A stretch of 64,000 nt of DNA from Haliovirga abyssi (GCF_030295325.1 NZ_AP027059.1:1546637-1610636), one strand, 5' to 3'; positions 44,084 through 53,340 are shown, counted from the stretch's first letter. Translations and numbers: made by a program. The notes: a model not told the origin generated them from the sequence alone.

Positions 44084-44437
44084 TTACCATTTACTTTCAA
44101 TTTCATCTTTTAATTCATTTAAATTAATTTTTAAAATTTTAGCTTCTTTAATAACTTCATTTAATTTCTCATTACAAAATTTTTCTTTTTTATCTCTTAA
44201 TATTTTTTCTACTACTCCATCACATACAATATTTCCTATTCCTCTTTTATTTTCTAAAATTTTCTTTTGTTGTAAGTCTTTCAAAGCATTCATTATTGTA
44301 TTTGGATTAACTCCAAATTCTAATGCAAAATTTCTTATACTTGGAATTTTATCTCCCTCTTTCCAAACACCTGACAAAATATTATCTATTATTATACTTT
44401 TTATTTGTTCATAAATTGGGACCTTTTTCTTAAACAT
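44084..44437 (-). CDS. Short GntR-family (YtrA-type) repressor
   Basis: At 117 residues this is a GntR winged helix (IYEQIKSIIIDNILSG, KIPSIRNFALEFGVNPNTIM, LQQKKILENKRGIGNIVC) followed by a short dimer helix, the YtrA layout. YtrA regulators repress an adjacent ABC transporter. Here it is the last gene of the operon it probably controls, with an ideal inverted repeat over the operon's promoter (46012-46053). Start is ATG after AGGGG. Confidence 0.9.
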   Translation of the reverse strand: MFKKKVPIYEQIKSIIIDNILSGVWKEGDKIPSIRNFALEFGVNPNTIMNALKDLQQKKILENKRGIGNIVCDGVVEKILRDKKEKFCNEKLNEVIKEAKILKINLNELKDEIESKW

Positions 44438-44441
44438 TTCC

Positions 44442-45158
44442 CTACCCCTTTATGTTTTGTCTTTTAGATATAAAATATAAAATTGTTCCTAATAAAATAA
44501 AATTTATACTAAATACTATTAATGTTTGATTCATTCCATAAATACCTTTATAACTGAAAAAATATTGCAACTTCTTAATAAAAATATTTTCTAAAATAGT
44601 TGTTATCCATAAAAATGCAAAATTATATATTGTAGAATTATTTTTTTTAACAATATAATATATAATTGCATATGTAATCAGATTTAAATATATTAATCCA
44701 TAATATATTACATCTATGACCTTTAATAAAGGAATTGTAAAACCATACGAATCATTTAAATCATTACCAAATATCATAATCAATAAAAAATATATTGCTG
44801 TATTTAATATTATCCAAATAAACGAATATAAATATACTGAATAAATTTTCACATCTAAATCAAATGGCAAAAGATAAAAATATCTCTTTTCTCGAATAAA
44901 ATTTTTTAACATAAAAAATACTCCTGCTGAAATATTAAATATCCAGGCAATTTTAGCTCCAATAATAATAAACATATCTATCTTTGACATAGCTGTAAAA
45001 TAATTAACTCTAAATACCCAATCTACAGTTATAGGATTTAAAAAGGATAATATCACAATTGCAACATATGAAAATACTCCTAATATTAATATTCTTTTAT
45101 GCTCGATCTTAATATTCATCTTCAACAAACAATAAATTTGTTTTAATTTATTTTTCAT
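44442..45158 (-). CDS. ABC transporter permease-like membrane protein
   Basis: The 238-residue protein has about six membrane segments (for example about 22-40, 60-82, 103-128, 142-165, 172-190, 210-230) and no recognisable periplasmic domain. It fits the ABC-2/YtrC-D type of permease that pairs with the ATPase just upstream. It overlaps the ATPase gene by 11 nt and lies 4 nt before the GntR gene. Substrate is unknown. Confidence 0.8.
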   Translation of the reverse strand: MKNKLKQIYCLLKMNIKIEHKRILILGVFSYVAIVILSFLNPITVDWVFRVNYFTAMSKIDMFIIIGAKIAWIFNISAGVFFMLKNFIREKRYFYLLPFDLDVKIYSVYLYSFIWIILNTAIYFLLIMIFGNDLNDSYGFTIPLLKVIDVIYYGLIYLNLITYAIIYYIVKKNNSTIYNFAFLWITTILENIFIKKLQYFFSYKGIYGMNQTLIVFSINFILLGTILYFISKRQNIKG

Positions 45159-45993
45159 AGTTATTATCCCCTTTCATCTTTATTATACTTTCTAGAAATG
45201 TTGCTATATCTATATTTTTAAAATTAATATCTGAATACTTTTTTATATTCTGTACAAGTATATACTTTTCATCAAATATTTTTCTTTCGTTAATTATATC
45301 TTCAGCCTCTATATTTTTGCTCTCTTCCTCTTTTGCCCAACCAAAATTTTGGTCTACATAATCTTTTTCCCCTTTGTACAAAATATTACCGTTATCAATA
45401 ACAATAAATTCATCTAATATGTTTTCAAACTCTTCAATGTGATGAGAGGCTATCAATATAATTTTTTCTTCGTTAAAATATTCTAATATATCTCTTATAA
45501 CTTCTTTTTGAGCAATTATATCTATCCCTTCTGAAACCTCATCTAAAATTAAAACTTTTGGATTTACCGCTACTGAATAATAAAACCATATTCTTTTTTT
45601 CCAACCTTTAGAAAAAGATTTTATCTTTTTCTTTTTATTAATTTTTTCTCTCTCTATAAATTCTAAAAATTTCGTCTCATTCCAATTTTCATAACACCTA
45701 CCTAATATAATTAAATCTTTTACTTTAAAATCATCTTTTTCTATAACTTCTGGTAAGTAAAATATTTTTTTTAGATAATTTCTACTTCTTTTTTTTGCTT
45801 CTTCTCCATCTAACATTATATTTCCATCATAACCAACCAATAAACTTGATATCATTTTTAATAATGTTGTTTTTCCACTTCCATTTCTTCCTAAAATTCC
45901 ATAAATTTTTCCTTTTTTTAATTCTAAAGATAAATTTTCATACATATTTTTTTTAAATCCATATCCAAAATTTAAATTCTCAATTTTTAACAT
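45148..45993 (-). CDS. ABC transporter ATP-binding protein (YtrB-like)
   Basis: The 281-residue ATPase has Walker A GILGRNGSGKTTLLKM (about residue 35), an atypical signature KSFSKGWKKRIWF (about 130), Walker B PKVLILDEVSEGIDII (about 150) and a switch His in ASHHIEEFEN. The C-terminal 70 residues are specific to this family. The usual LSGG is FSKGW, common in YtrB/EcsA-like ATPases. It leads the operon and has AAAAGGAGG before its ATG. Confidence 0.9.
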   Translation of the reverse strand: MLKIENLNFGYGFKKNMYENLSLELKKGKIYGILGRNGSGKTTLLKMISSLLVGYDGNIMLDGEEAKKRSRNYLKKIFYLPEVIEKDDFKVKDLIILGRCYENWNETKFLEFIEREKINKKKKIKSFSKGWKKRIWFYYSVAVNPKVLILDEVSEGIDIIAQKEVIRDILEYFNEEKIILIASHHIEEFENILDEFIVIDNGNILYKGEKDYVDQNFGWAKEEESKNIEAEDIINERKIFDEKYILVQNIKKYSDINFKNIDIATFLESIIKMKGDNNYEK

Positions 45994-46011
45994 ATTTTTA
46001 CCTCCTTTTCT

Positions 46012-46053
46012 TATTCACTGTTGCAGTATACTATAACAGTGAATACTTGTCAA
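46012..46053 (-). promoter_or_regulatory. Promoter and operator of the GntR-ABC operon
   Basis: TTGACA (46048-46053) and TATACT (46025-46030) on the minus strand are 17 nt apart. Over the spacer and -10 lies a perfect 11-bp inverted repeat, TATTCACTGTT (46012-46022) and AACAGTGAATA (46035-46045), centre-to-centre spacing 23. This is what a YtrA-type repressor site looks like, and the GntR gene is in the same operon, so autoregulation is strongly suggested. Confidence 0.82.
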
Positions 46054-46101
46054 ACAAAAACTATGCTTATCTCTTTTCTCTTCTCCCGTGCATTTGCGTA
46101 A

Positions 46102-46201
46102 AGTAATAAATTTTCTTGGTGAAATTCCCGTTAAGCAGTTTCCGCTGTCTGAGCGTAGCGAGTTTGGAAACTGTAGGGAATGAGCCTAGAAAATTATTAC
46201 T
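46102..46201. repeat. Long nested palindromic element
   Basis: Outer arms AGTAATAAATTTTCTTGG and CCTAGAAAATTATTACT, then ATTCCC/GGGAAT, then CAGTTTCC/GGAAACTG around GCTGTCTGAGCGTAGCGAG. A separate short hairpin, ACTTTTTTATC/AAGAAAAAAGT (46229-46251), lies nearby. Its G+C is higher than the surroundings, and it encodes nothing. I see only one copy here; phrases like it recur in other bacteria, from memory. Confidence 0.7.
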
Positions 46202-46290
46202 TGGAGCATCAGCACTTGATTTTTTGTTACTTTTTTATCAAGAAAAAAGTAAAGATTCTTTCTTTCATCATAATTAACTTAAAATTAAAA

Positions 46291-46338
46291 TTAATAGTTT
46301 ACAAGAATATAACTAGCTATATTCTTGTAAACTATTAA
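46291..46338 (-). terminator. Terminator after fbp, very long perfect stem
   Basis: Two perfectly complementary 21-base arms (46291-46311 and 46318-46338) enclose the loop ACTAGC. The stem is nearly all A-T. It begins five bases after the fbp stop and is followed by TTTTAATTTTAAG on the minus strand. Confidence 0.75.
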
Positions 46339-46343
46339 AAAAA

Positions 46344-48317
46344 TTATATTTTTTCCCTTATAAGACCTTTTCTATATGCAAATAATAGATGTTTTAAAAA
46401 TTCTATCTGCTTGCTGATATTTTTACCTGCATCAGTATCTCTTATTGACTGCATATCATCTGCATTTTCTAATATAACTTTTGTAGAAATTATATCTTTT
46501 TCTTCATCAATTGCAGTTTGTCTAGATGTAAAAGGTTCATGTGCCGCTATTACTAATCCTTTACTATCACAAATCAACGTATACCCTGCTATACCAGTAG
46601 TTCTTTGATAAGCCGCTGTTAGTCCACCATCTATAACTAGAAGCTTTCCTCCTGCTTTTAATGGATTTTCTCCTTTTTTAGCCTGCACAGGAACATGCCC
46701 ATTAATTATATGAGCTTTTTCTGGTTCCAATCCAAACTCTTTTAAAATTTTTACAGCATATTTTTCTTCATCTCTATATTTATAATATGGATTTTTTTCC
46801 TCTTTTTTTATTTCTTTATCATCTAAAAAATAACTTTCAAATGTTGCCATTTTTTTCTTTCCAAATAAAGGAGAATTTATTCCTAACCACAAATACCACA
46901 TTATAGATTTCCCATAATCTTTATCTTCATTTTCAGTTTTATTAAAATATCCATCTCTAACATATCTTTCTATTGCATTCATTAGAGCTTTTCCTTTATA
47001 TTTTTCCCCTTTTAATCTCATCTCTTTAAAATTTCCATTTTCATCCATTGGTATACACCCATGATATAATAAATTAGAATTATATTTTAGATACATACTT
47101 CCATTTGAAAATAAAAATCTAACATGTTTTTGTAATTTTTCGCTATTCATAAATGATGTCTTTAATTTTTTTATAACCTCTTCCTCTTCTTCGCTTAATT
47201 TAAATACATCTTCTCTATTAATAGTAGGAAAATTCATATCTTTTAATTTATAAATTTTATCATCTATTTTTATTGTACCATTTTCAAAATTTATTTTATC
47301 TAATAACAGCCTATCTTCCATATTAAATTCTGGATATTTTTTTATTATTTTTGCTTCTAGTTTTAGCTGTATAATAGTTATAGCTTTTTGCATTTTGGAT
47401 ATTAATTTCATCTCTTTTTCACTATGTTCATCTTCTTTTACTATAGGTTTAAATTCTTTACAATCATCATCTCCATAGACTTCATTTGCAAGAGTGGCTA
47501 ACGGGAATAGATTAATCCCGTATCCATTTTCTACTGTATCTAAATTCCCATATCTCAAGCTTACTCTTAAAGCATTTGCTATACAAGCTACTCCGCCTGA
47601 AGCTGCTCCCATCCATACAATATCATGATTACCCCACTGAATATCTACTGAATGATAATTCAGTAACAAATCCATTATTTTTTCAGCAGCAGGTCCTCTA
47701 TCATATATATCTCCAATTATATGCACTCTATCTATTATTAACCTTTGAATTAATTTTGATAATGCAATTATAAAATCATCAGCTTTATCTATCTCTATTA
47801 TTATTTTTATTATTTTATTAAAATATTTTTCTTTATTATTTTCTTTCTCATGTAATAATTCTTCCAATATATAGCTAAAATCTTTTGGAAGAGCTTTTCT
47901 AACCTTAGAACGAGTATATGAAGCTGATACTTTACGACAAACTTTTACCAATCTATACAAAGTTATTTTATACCACTCTTCAAGCTCTGTCTCTTCCTCT
48001 TTTATTGTATCTAATTTTTCTTCTGGATAATATATTAAAGTTGCCAAACTTTTTTTCTCACTTTTTTTCATTGATGTTCCAAATATATTTTCTATCTCTT
48101 TTTTTATCATACCTGACCCATTTCTTAAAATATGAGAAAAAGCTTCATACTCTCCATGAATATCACTTAGAAAATGTTCAGTCCCTTTTGGTAATTCTAA
48201 AATTGCACCTAAATTTATTATCTCTTTACTTGCAGCATTTATTGTTGGATAATGTTTTGATAATAATTTAAGATAATCTAATTCTCGATTTATCTCTTTT
48301 AAATTTACGTTTTTCAT
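46344..48317 (-). CDS. fbp: Class III fructose-1,6-bisphosphatase
   Basis: The 657-residue enzyme belongs to the Firmicutes-type class III FBPases. A calcineurin-like metallophosphatase core is visible: FLSDIHGEYEAF (about residue 47), IIGDIYDRGPAAEKIMD (about 197), WGNHDIVWMGAASGG (about 229), INGHVPVQAKKGENP (about 555) and VIDGGLTAAYQ. It reverses phosphofructokinase in gluconeogenesis. Its own promoter is not obvious. A very long hairpin terminator follows. Confidence 0.93.
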   Translation of the reverse strand: MKNVNLKEINRELDYLKLLSKHYPTINAASKEIINLGAILELPKGTEHFLSDIHGEYEAFSHILRNGSGMIKKEIENIFGTSMKKSEKKSLATLIYYPEEKLDTIKEEETELEEWYKITLYRLVKVCRKVSASYTRSKVRKALPKDFSYILEELLHEKENNKEKYFNKIIKIIIEIDKADDFIIALSKLIQRLIIDRVHIIGDIYDRGPAAEKIMDLLLNYHSVDIQWGNHDIVWMGAASGGVACIANALRVSLRYGNLDTVENGYGINLFPLATLANEVYGDDDCKEFKPIVKEDEHSEKEMKLISKMQKAITIIQLKLEAKIIKKYPEFNMEDRLLLDKINFENGTIKIDDKIYKLKDMNFPTINREDVFKLSEEEEEVIKKLKTSFMNSEKLQKHVRFLFSNGSMYLKYNSNLLYHGCIPMDENGNFKEMRLKGEKYKGKALMNAIERYVRDGYFNKTENEDKDYGKSIMWYLWLGINSPLFGKKKMATFESYFLDDKEIKKEEKNPYYKYRDEEKYAVKILKEFGLEPEKAHIINGHVPVQAKKGENPLKAGGKLLVIDGGLTAAYQRTTGIAGYTLICDSKGLVIAAHEPFTSRQTAIDEEKDIISTKVILENADDMQSIRDTDAGKNISKQIEFLKHLLFAYRKGLIREKI

Positions 48318-48408
48318 AGTTGCCCCCTTTTGAGAATTTTATGATATTTTAATACATAAATAATATCATATACCGCATATTATTGCAATAAATCACTATT
48401 ATCACAGT

Positions 48409-48436
48409 GTAAGGGCAATTCATGAATTGCCCCTAC
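48409..48436. repeat. REP-like palindrome GGGCAATTCATGAATTGCCC
   Basis: A 28-bp near-perfect palindrome with core GGGCAATT/AATTGCCC and flanks GTA/TAC. It sits in the 155-nt gap between fbp and the MacB permease gene, where it may stop transcription. From memory, this exact core recurs in many unrelated bacterial genomes. Confidence 0.65.
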
Positions 48437-48472
48437 AGCATTCACATCTTAAAGTTACTACTCCCCAAATTA

Positions 48473-49690
48473 TCATTCATATCTCAAAGCCTCTATTGGA
48501 TTCAAATCAGCTGCTTTTTTAGCTGGATATACTCCAAATATTATACCAATCGAGCTTGATACTGCAAATGCTATGATTAACATTTGTAAACTCAATTTTG
48601 GAGTTATTTTTAGAAAATGTGCTGCTAAAACTCCTCCTCCATATCCAAAAGCTATACCTATTCCACCTCCGATTAATGTTAAAATTACTGCTTCTATTAG
48701 AAATTGTATTAAAATATCTCTTTTTTTTGCTCCTAAAGACTTTCTAATTCCTATTTCACGCGTCCTTTCTGTTACTGTTACAAGCATTATATTCATAACA
48801 CCTATTCCACCTACAAACAGTGCAATACTCGCTACAAACGTTATAAACGCTGTTATTCCAAATAATATTTTATTAAAATTATTCAAATATTTACTTACAT
48901 TTTCCACAATATAAACATTTTTATTTCTATGAACTCTTTCTAATATTTTTATTGTATTTTTTGCTGATTGTGCAATATTTTTAGGATTTTTCGAACTTAT
49001 TTCAAAATATTCCACAGAATTTGTTTTAAATAAAGAGTGTGCTGTTTTTATTGGAGTTATTATACTAAAAGATTCTTGTTTAAATAGAGTCATAAATTTC
49101 TCCATTGGATTTTTTATTACTCCAACTACTATATATTTTTGAATACCTCTTTCTGTTTTAACTTTTACAAATTCTCCTACTATGTTCGCTCTTCCAAAAA
49201 CTTTTTTTCCTAATGTATTATCAACAACAGCCACTCTTCTCCTATTTATATTATCATCTTTATTTAATAATCTTCCATATAACAATGTAGCCTTATTCAC
49301 TTTAAAATAATCACTATCAACTCCCAAAAGTTGTAAATTAGCTTTCTTTTTATTCTTCTTTTTCAAATTATTAATTACTTCTCCGCCCCAATAACCATAT
49401 ACAGATGATACATTTAAAATTTGGGGATTCTCTAAAATTATATTTTTATCAACCATTCTCAACAAATCTTTTTCTCTAACATTTTCATTATAATTTATAT
49501 ACAAAGAAAACATATTAGAACCCATTTTTGTCAATTCTCCACTTATTCCATCTTGGAATCCTCTTCCTACAGATGTTAGCATTATTACAGAACTTATCCC
49601 TATAATTATTCCAAGCATTGTAAGAAAAGATCTCATTTTATTTGCAAATACGCTTTTTATTGCTGATATTCCAGCTTCTGACAGTTTCAT
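48473..49690 (-). CDS. MacB-type ABC transporter permease (FtsX-like)
   Basis: The 405-residue protein has the MacB plan without a fused ATPase: TM1 (about 18-40) with the FtsX/MacB motif NKMRSFLTMLGIIIGISSVI, a large periplasmic MacB_PCD domain (about 45-270), and three C-terminal membrane segments with RTREIGIRKSLGAKKRDIL. MacB-type pumps move substrates from the periplasm through TolC. It follows the ATPase by 4 nt. Confidence 0.93.
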   Translation of the reverse strand: MKLSEAGISAIKSVFANKMRSFLTMLGIIIGISSVIMLTSVGRGFQDGISGELTKMGSNMFSLYINYNENVREKDLLRMVDKNIILENPQILNVSSVYGYWGGEVINNLKKKNKKKANLQLLGVDSDYFKVNKATLLYGRLLNKDDNINRRRVAVVDNTLGKKVFGRANIVGEFVKVKTERGIQKYIVVGVIKNPMEKFMTLFKQESFSIITPIKTAHSLFKTNSVEYFEISSKNPKNIAQSAKNTIKILERVHRNKNVYIVENVSKYLNNFNKILFGITAFITFVASIALFVGGIGVMNIMLVTVTERTREIGIRKSLGAKKRDILIQFLIEAVILTLIGGGIGIAFGYGGGVLAAHFLKITPKLSLQMLIIAFAVSSSIGIIFGVYPAKKAADLNPIEALRYE

Positions 49691-49694
49691 TTTC

Positions 49695-50378
49695 TCACCT
49701 CACATTATTAATATCTGATATTATTTCTCCATCTTTTACTGTTATAATTCTTTTTGTATGTTCTGCTATATCTGGCTCATGCGTTACCATTACAATAGTA
49801 ACTCCTTCTGCATTTAATTTTTTAAATATTTTCATTATCTCTTCTCCAGAATGACTATCTAAATTTCCTGTAGGTTCATCTGCCAAAATCATAGCAGGTG
49901 AACTAACTAATGCTCTTGCTATAGCTACTCTTTGTTTTTGTCCACCACTTAATTCTGTTGGTTTATGTTTTACTCTGTCTACTAATCCAACTCTTTCTAA
50001 TGCCTCTAATGCTAATTTTTTTCTTTTGGCTTTATGAACTTTATTGTATATAAGTGGCAATTCTACATTTTCAAAAGAATTTAGTCTATTTAATAAATTA
50101 AACGCCTGAAATACAAATCCTATTTTTTGATTTCTAATTTCTGATAATTCATTATCATTAGCTTTTTCCACTTCTAATTTATCCAAAATATAATATCCAG
50201 AAGTTGGTTTATCTAAGCAACCTAATATATTCATTAATGTAGATTTCCCTGAACCTGAAGGCCCCATAATAGATACAAATTCTCCTTTTTTCACTTGAAA
50301 ATTTATATTTTTTAATGCTGAAACTTTCAATTCACCGTTTATATAATCTTTTTTTAGATTTTTTATATCAATTATCAT
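49695..50378 (-). CDS. MacB-type ABC transporter ATPase (LolD-like)
   Basis: The 227-residue ATPase has Walker A GPSGSGKSTLMNILG, the family signature LDKPTSGYY, signature LSGGQKQRVAIARAL (about 140) and Walker B MILADEPTGNLDS. This is the MacB/LolD/FtsE subclass. It overlaps the adaptor gene by 11 nt and precedes the permease. ATPase and permease are separate proteins here. Confidence 0.94.
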   Translation of the reverse strand: MIIDIKNLKKDYINGELKVSALKNINFQVKKGEFVSIMGPSGSGKSTLMNILGCLDKPTSGYYILDKLEVEKANDNELSEIRNQKIGFVFQAFNLLNRLNSFENVELPLIYNKVHKAKRKKLALEALERVGLVDRVKHKPTELSGGQKQRVAIARALVSSPAMILADEPTGNLDSHSGEEIMKIFKKLNAEGVTIVMVTHEPDIAEHTKRIITVKDGEIISDINNVR

Positions 50379-51816
50379 TTTTTACACTCCCTAACTCTTT
50401 ATCCAAAACTTCTACTTTCATCCCCTCTGCTATTTTTTCCTCTGGATTAACCACAACTTTATCTCCTTCATTTAATCCCTTTACAACTTCTACATAAAAA
50501 TCTGATTCTACTCCTATTTTTATATCTCTTTTTTCTAATTTATTCTCTTTATCAACTACATAAACATATTTTTGTTTATCTTTTTCCATAATTGACAATA
50601 TTGAAATTAACTTAGCACTCTCTTTTTTTGCTGTTATTATTTCTAAATTCACAGAATATCCAGGCTTCAAAATTTTCTTACTATTATCAAATAAAATTTC
50701 TATATTTACAATATTTTCTTTATAATCTCTATTTTTACTTTCATGTGCCAATTCAGATATTTTATAAACTTTTCCATAATACTTTTTATCATTTAATGCA
50801 TCTGATTTAATAACTACTTTTTCTCCTAATTTTAATTTTGGAGCATCATATTCTGAAACTTCTGATTTTATTATAAGTTTTGATATATCGGCAATTTCCA
50901 CAACCGGTTTTTCTATATTTACAATATAATTTTTTTCTGCATTTAATTTTAATATTGTCCCTGTAACTGGACTTACTGTTTTTCTTACCATTTTTTGTAA
51001 TTTTTCTTTTTCCTGTTTTAATTCTAATAAAGATATATCAATAGAATTTTCTTTAATTTTTATTTGGTCTTCTCTAGTTTTAGTTTCCATTTCAAATTTA
51101 TTTTTTGCATCTTCATAAATAGTTTTCAAAAATTCTATTCTACTTTGTGTATCTTTTAAATTTATATCAAATTGTTTTTGTTCTATATTATTTGAAGCTA
51201 AACTTGATTTATAATTATCTAAATTATCTTTTGTTTTTTCCAATTCCTCTTTTGCTATCATCCCATTTTTATATAATTCTTCCTTTTTCTCTACTTCATC
51301 TTCTGTTTTTTTTATATTTTTATTAATTGTTTTGGCTTCTAAATTTAATTTTTCTAATGATAATTCACTTTTTTTCATATCATTTTTTAATTGTTCAATA
51401 TCATGCTTTTTATTTATCAAACTAATTTCATCTAAAGGTTTCATTAATTCTTTTAATGCTAATTTTTCATTTTCAATATTTATTCCCATTTTTTTTATAG
51501 AATATTCCAACTCTTTTCTTTTTTCTGTATCGTATATGATAATTATATTGCCTTTTTTTACGTTATCCCCTGCTTTAAAATTCACTTTTTTTATCTTTAA
51601 TGGAGTACTTAAATAAATTGTTTCTTTATTTTTAACCGCAACTACACCTTTTGCCAATACTTTAGATTCTATTTTATCTAATTTTACCTTTTCTACTGTA
51701 ACTTTAACAGTTTTTTTATTGCTATTTTTCTTACCTAAAAATTTACCTACTACAGACAAAACCACTAATATTACTATTATAATTATTACTATTTTTTTCA
51801 TTTTTCCTTTTTTCAT
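50368..51816 (-). CDS. MacA-like periplasmic adaptor (HlyD family)
   Basis: The 482-residue adaptor begins with one membrane anchor (about residues 7-27), a lipoyl half-motif (VKKGNIIIIYDT near 80), a long coiled-coil hairpin (about 100-270), the second lipoyl half (PVTGTILKLNAEKNYIV near 290), and beta-barrel and membrane-proximal domains. It links the MacB-type pump to the TolC-like channel. I start at ATG 51816 after GGAGG; five upstream codons are in frame. Confidence 0.92.
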   Translation of the reverse strand: MKKGKMKKIVIIIIVILVVLSVVGKFLGKKNSNKKTVKVTVEKVKLDKIESKVLAKGVVAVKNKETIYLSTPLKIKKVNFKAGDNVKKGNIIIIYDTEKRKELEYSIKKMGINIENEKLALKELMKPLDEISLINKKHDIEQLKNDMKKSELSLEKLNLEAKTINKNIKKTEDEVEKKEELYKNGMIAKEELEKTKDNLDNYKSSLASNNIEQKQFDINLKDTQSRIEFLKTIYEDAKNKFEMETKTREDQIKIKENSIDISLLELKQEKEKLQKMVRKTVSPVTGTILKLNAEKNYIVNIEKPVVEIADISKLIIKSEVSEYDAPKLKLGEKVVIKSDALNDKKYYGKVYKISELAHESKNRDYKENIVNIEILFDNSKKILKPGYSVNLEIITAKKESAKLISILSIMEKDKQKYVYVVDKENKLEKRDIKIGVESDFYVEVVKGLNEGDKVVVNPEEKIAEGMKVEVLDKELGSVKNDN

Positions 51817-51835
51817 TATTTTAACCTCCATAAGT

Positions 51836-53080
51836 TTACTGATATTCTATTTTATATTTATATGCATTAAAATTATTTTCTAATTTTTCTAATTTAAGCT
51901 CTGATTCTTTATAATCTTCAATTGATTTTTCATAATCTTGAAAACTAATATATCCTAATTTAAACATTTTTTTTGATTTTTTTTCTTCTGATTTATAATA
52001 CTCATTATATCTTTTTTGAATTTCTATGCTTTCTTTCATATCTTCAAAACTATTTTTCTGATTTTCTCTTTCAAATAACTTATCTTTTTCTAACTGTTTT
52101 ATTCTCTCTTCCGATATTTTCAACTCTACTCCATTAGTTTTTATATCACTTTTAAAATCAAATATATCTTTTGAAAATGATATTCCATAGCTATAATCCT
52201 TTGAGTCAAAATCATAATTTGCATTAGCTGTAATAGAAAAATTATTATATTTTTTAGAAAATTCAAATTGTTTTTTCCCTATCTCATATTCTAATCCGTT
52301 TTTATCTATTTCCAATTCTCCTATTTTATTAAAATTAATATTTTTATCAAAATTTATTTTTTCAAATTTTATGTTTTTTTTAATGTTATAATTCAATTTA
52401 TAAGTTAATTTTTCTTTAAAAACTTCTCTATTTTTCTTTAAAAATTTAATATCTTTTTCACTCTCTTTTATCTTTAATAATAGGTAACTTTTATCAGAAT
52501 TTGTAGATTCTCCTTTTTCTATTTTAATATTTAATGTTTTTAATTGCTTTTTATATTTTTCCAAAATCATTTCATCTACTTTTATATCTATATCTGCATC
52601 TTTTATAATTTTATATATCTCTATTATCTCTATTATTTTTTGATTTTGTTCTAATTTTCTGCTAATTTTATAACTACTATTTTTTAATTCATATATCTTT
52701 TCATCTTGATTATGTTTTTGAAATATTATATTATTTAAATTTTTATTTATACTAATTGAGTTGCTAGAAATTTTATTATTTTTAATATCATAATTTAATG
52801 AAAGTACAATATCTTTATATGATAAATTTATTATGCTGTTCTTTGAATTTCCAATAATAGATTTTCCTACATTTCCATCTACTTTTAAATTTAACTTGTC
52901 CAAATCGTTATAATCAATTTCTTTTTTTTCTATCCTCATTTTTTCATCATTTAGCAATTCTACTTTTTTATACTCACCACTTTTTTCATAAATAGAAATT
53001 AATTTTTTTAATGAAACAGTCTCTGCTGACAATATCTGCCCTACAATAAATGCCATAATAAATATAATTTTTTTCTTCAT
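51836..53080 (-). CDS. TolC-like outer-membrane efflux protein
   Basis: The 414-residue protein has a signal peptide (cleavage after ILSA, about residue 18) and the long helical repeats of the outer-membrane efflux family, with alternating segments such as ILEKYKKQLKTLNIKIEKGE and KEKLTYKLN. It leads the macA-macB operon and completes a tripartite pump. I start at ATG 53080, after AAGGAG; the open frame runs 23 codons further with no ribosome-binding site. The family call rests on operon context and pattern rather than a strong motif. Confidence 0.78.
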   Translation of the reverse strand: MKKKIIFIMAFIVGQILSAETVSLKKLISIYEKSGEYKKVELLNDEKMRIEKKEIDYNDLDKLNLKVDGNVGKSIIGNSKNSIINLSYKDIVLSLNYDIKNNKISSNSISINKNLNNIIFQKHNQDEKIYELKNSSYKISRKLEQNQKIIEIIEIYKIIKDADIDIKVDEMILEKYKKQLKTLNIKIEKGESTNSDKSYLLLKIKESEKDIKFLKKNREVFKEKLTYKLNYNIKKNIKFEKINFDKNINFNKIGELEIDKNGLEYEIGKKQFEFSKKYNNFSITANANYDFDSKDYSYGISFSKDIFDFKSDIKTNGVELKISEERIKQLEKDKLFERENQKNSFEDMKESIEIQKRYNEYYKSEEKKSKKMFKLGYISFQDYEKSIEDYKESELKLEKLENNFNAYKYKIEYQ

Positions 53081-53117
53081 TTTCATCTCCTTTATTCTGT
53101 ATATTTTTTCCATTTTC

Positions 53118-53146
53118 AGTATATCATAACTCCATAAATAGAGCAA
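53118..53146 (-). promoter_or_regulatory. Promoter of the TolC-MacA-MacB operon
   Basis: TTGCTC (53141-53146) and TATACT (53118-53123) on the minus strand, spacing 17 nt, about 30 nt before the ribosome-binding site. Confidence 0.6.
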
Positions 53147-53203
53147 CATCTAAGAGAATTTTTTCCTAATCTATAAAAATTAAAATTTTATTCTTCTCCA
53201 AAA

Positions 53204-53234
53204 CAAAAAGCCTCTTAAAAATAAGAGACTTTTC
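53204..53234 (-). terminator. Terminator after the sirtuin-like gene
   Basis: Stem AAAAGTCTCTT/AAGAGGCTTTTT on the minus strand with loop ATTTTT, followed by a T-rich run. It separates the patatin-sirtuin operon from the efflux promoter. Confidence 0.75.
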
Positions 53235-53259
53235 GTTTATTTTAATATTTCTAATTTTT

Positions 53260-53320
53260 ATGGAACGTTTCAAAAATAAATTTCTTGTATTTTATTATAA
53301 AAATGCTTATATCAATATCT
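53260..53320. repeat. Truncated family A repeat
   Basis: Starts TGGAACGTTTCAAAAATAAA and continues through TTGTATTTTATTATAAAAATGC; the right half is lost or unrecognisable. It lies just downstream of the sirtuin-like gene. Confidence 0.5.
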
Positions 53321-53340
53321 TCAATCTTATGATCAGATTC

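Noticed and set aside
46102-46201. Integron attC-like site
   Set aside because: The nested arms are superficially like attC, but the conserved core-site triplets and a nearby gene cassette or integrase are lacking.
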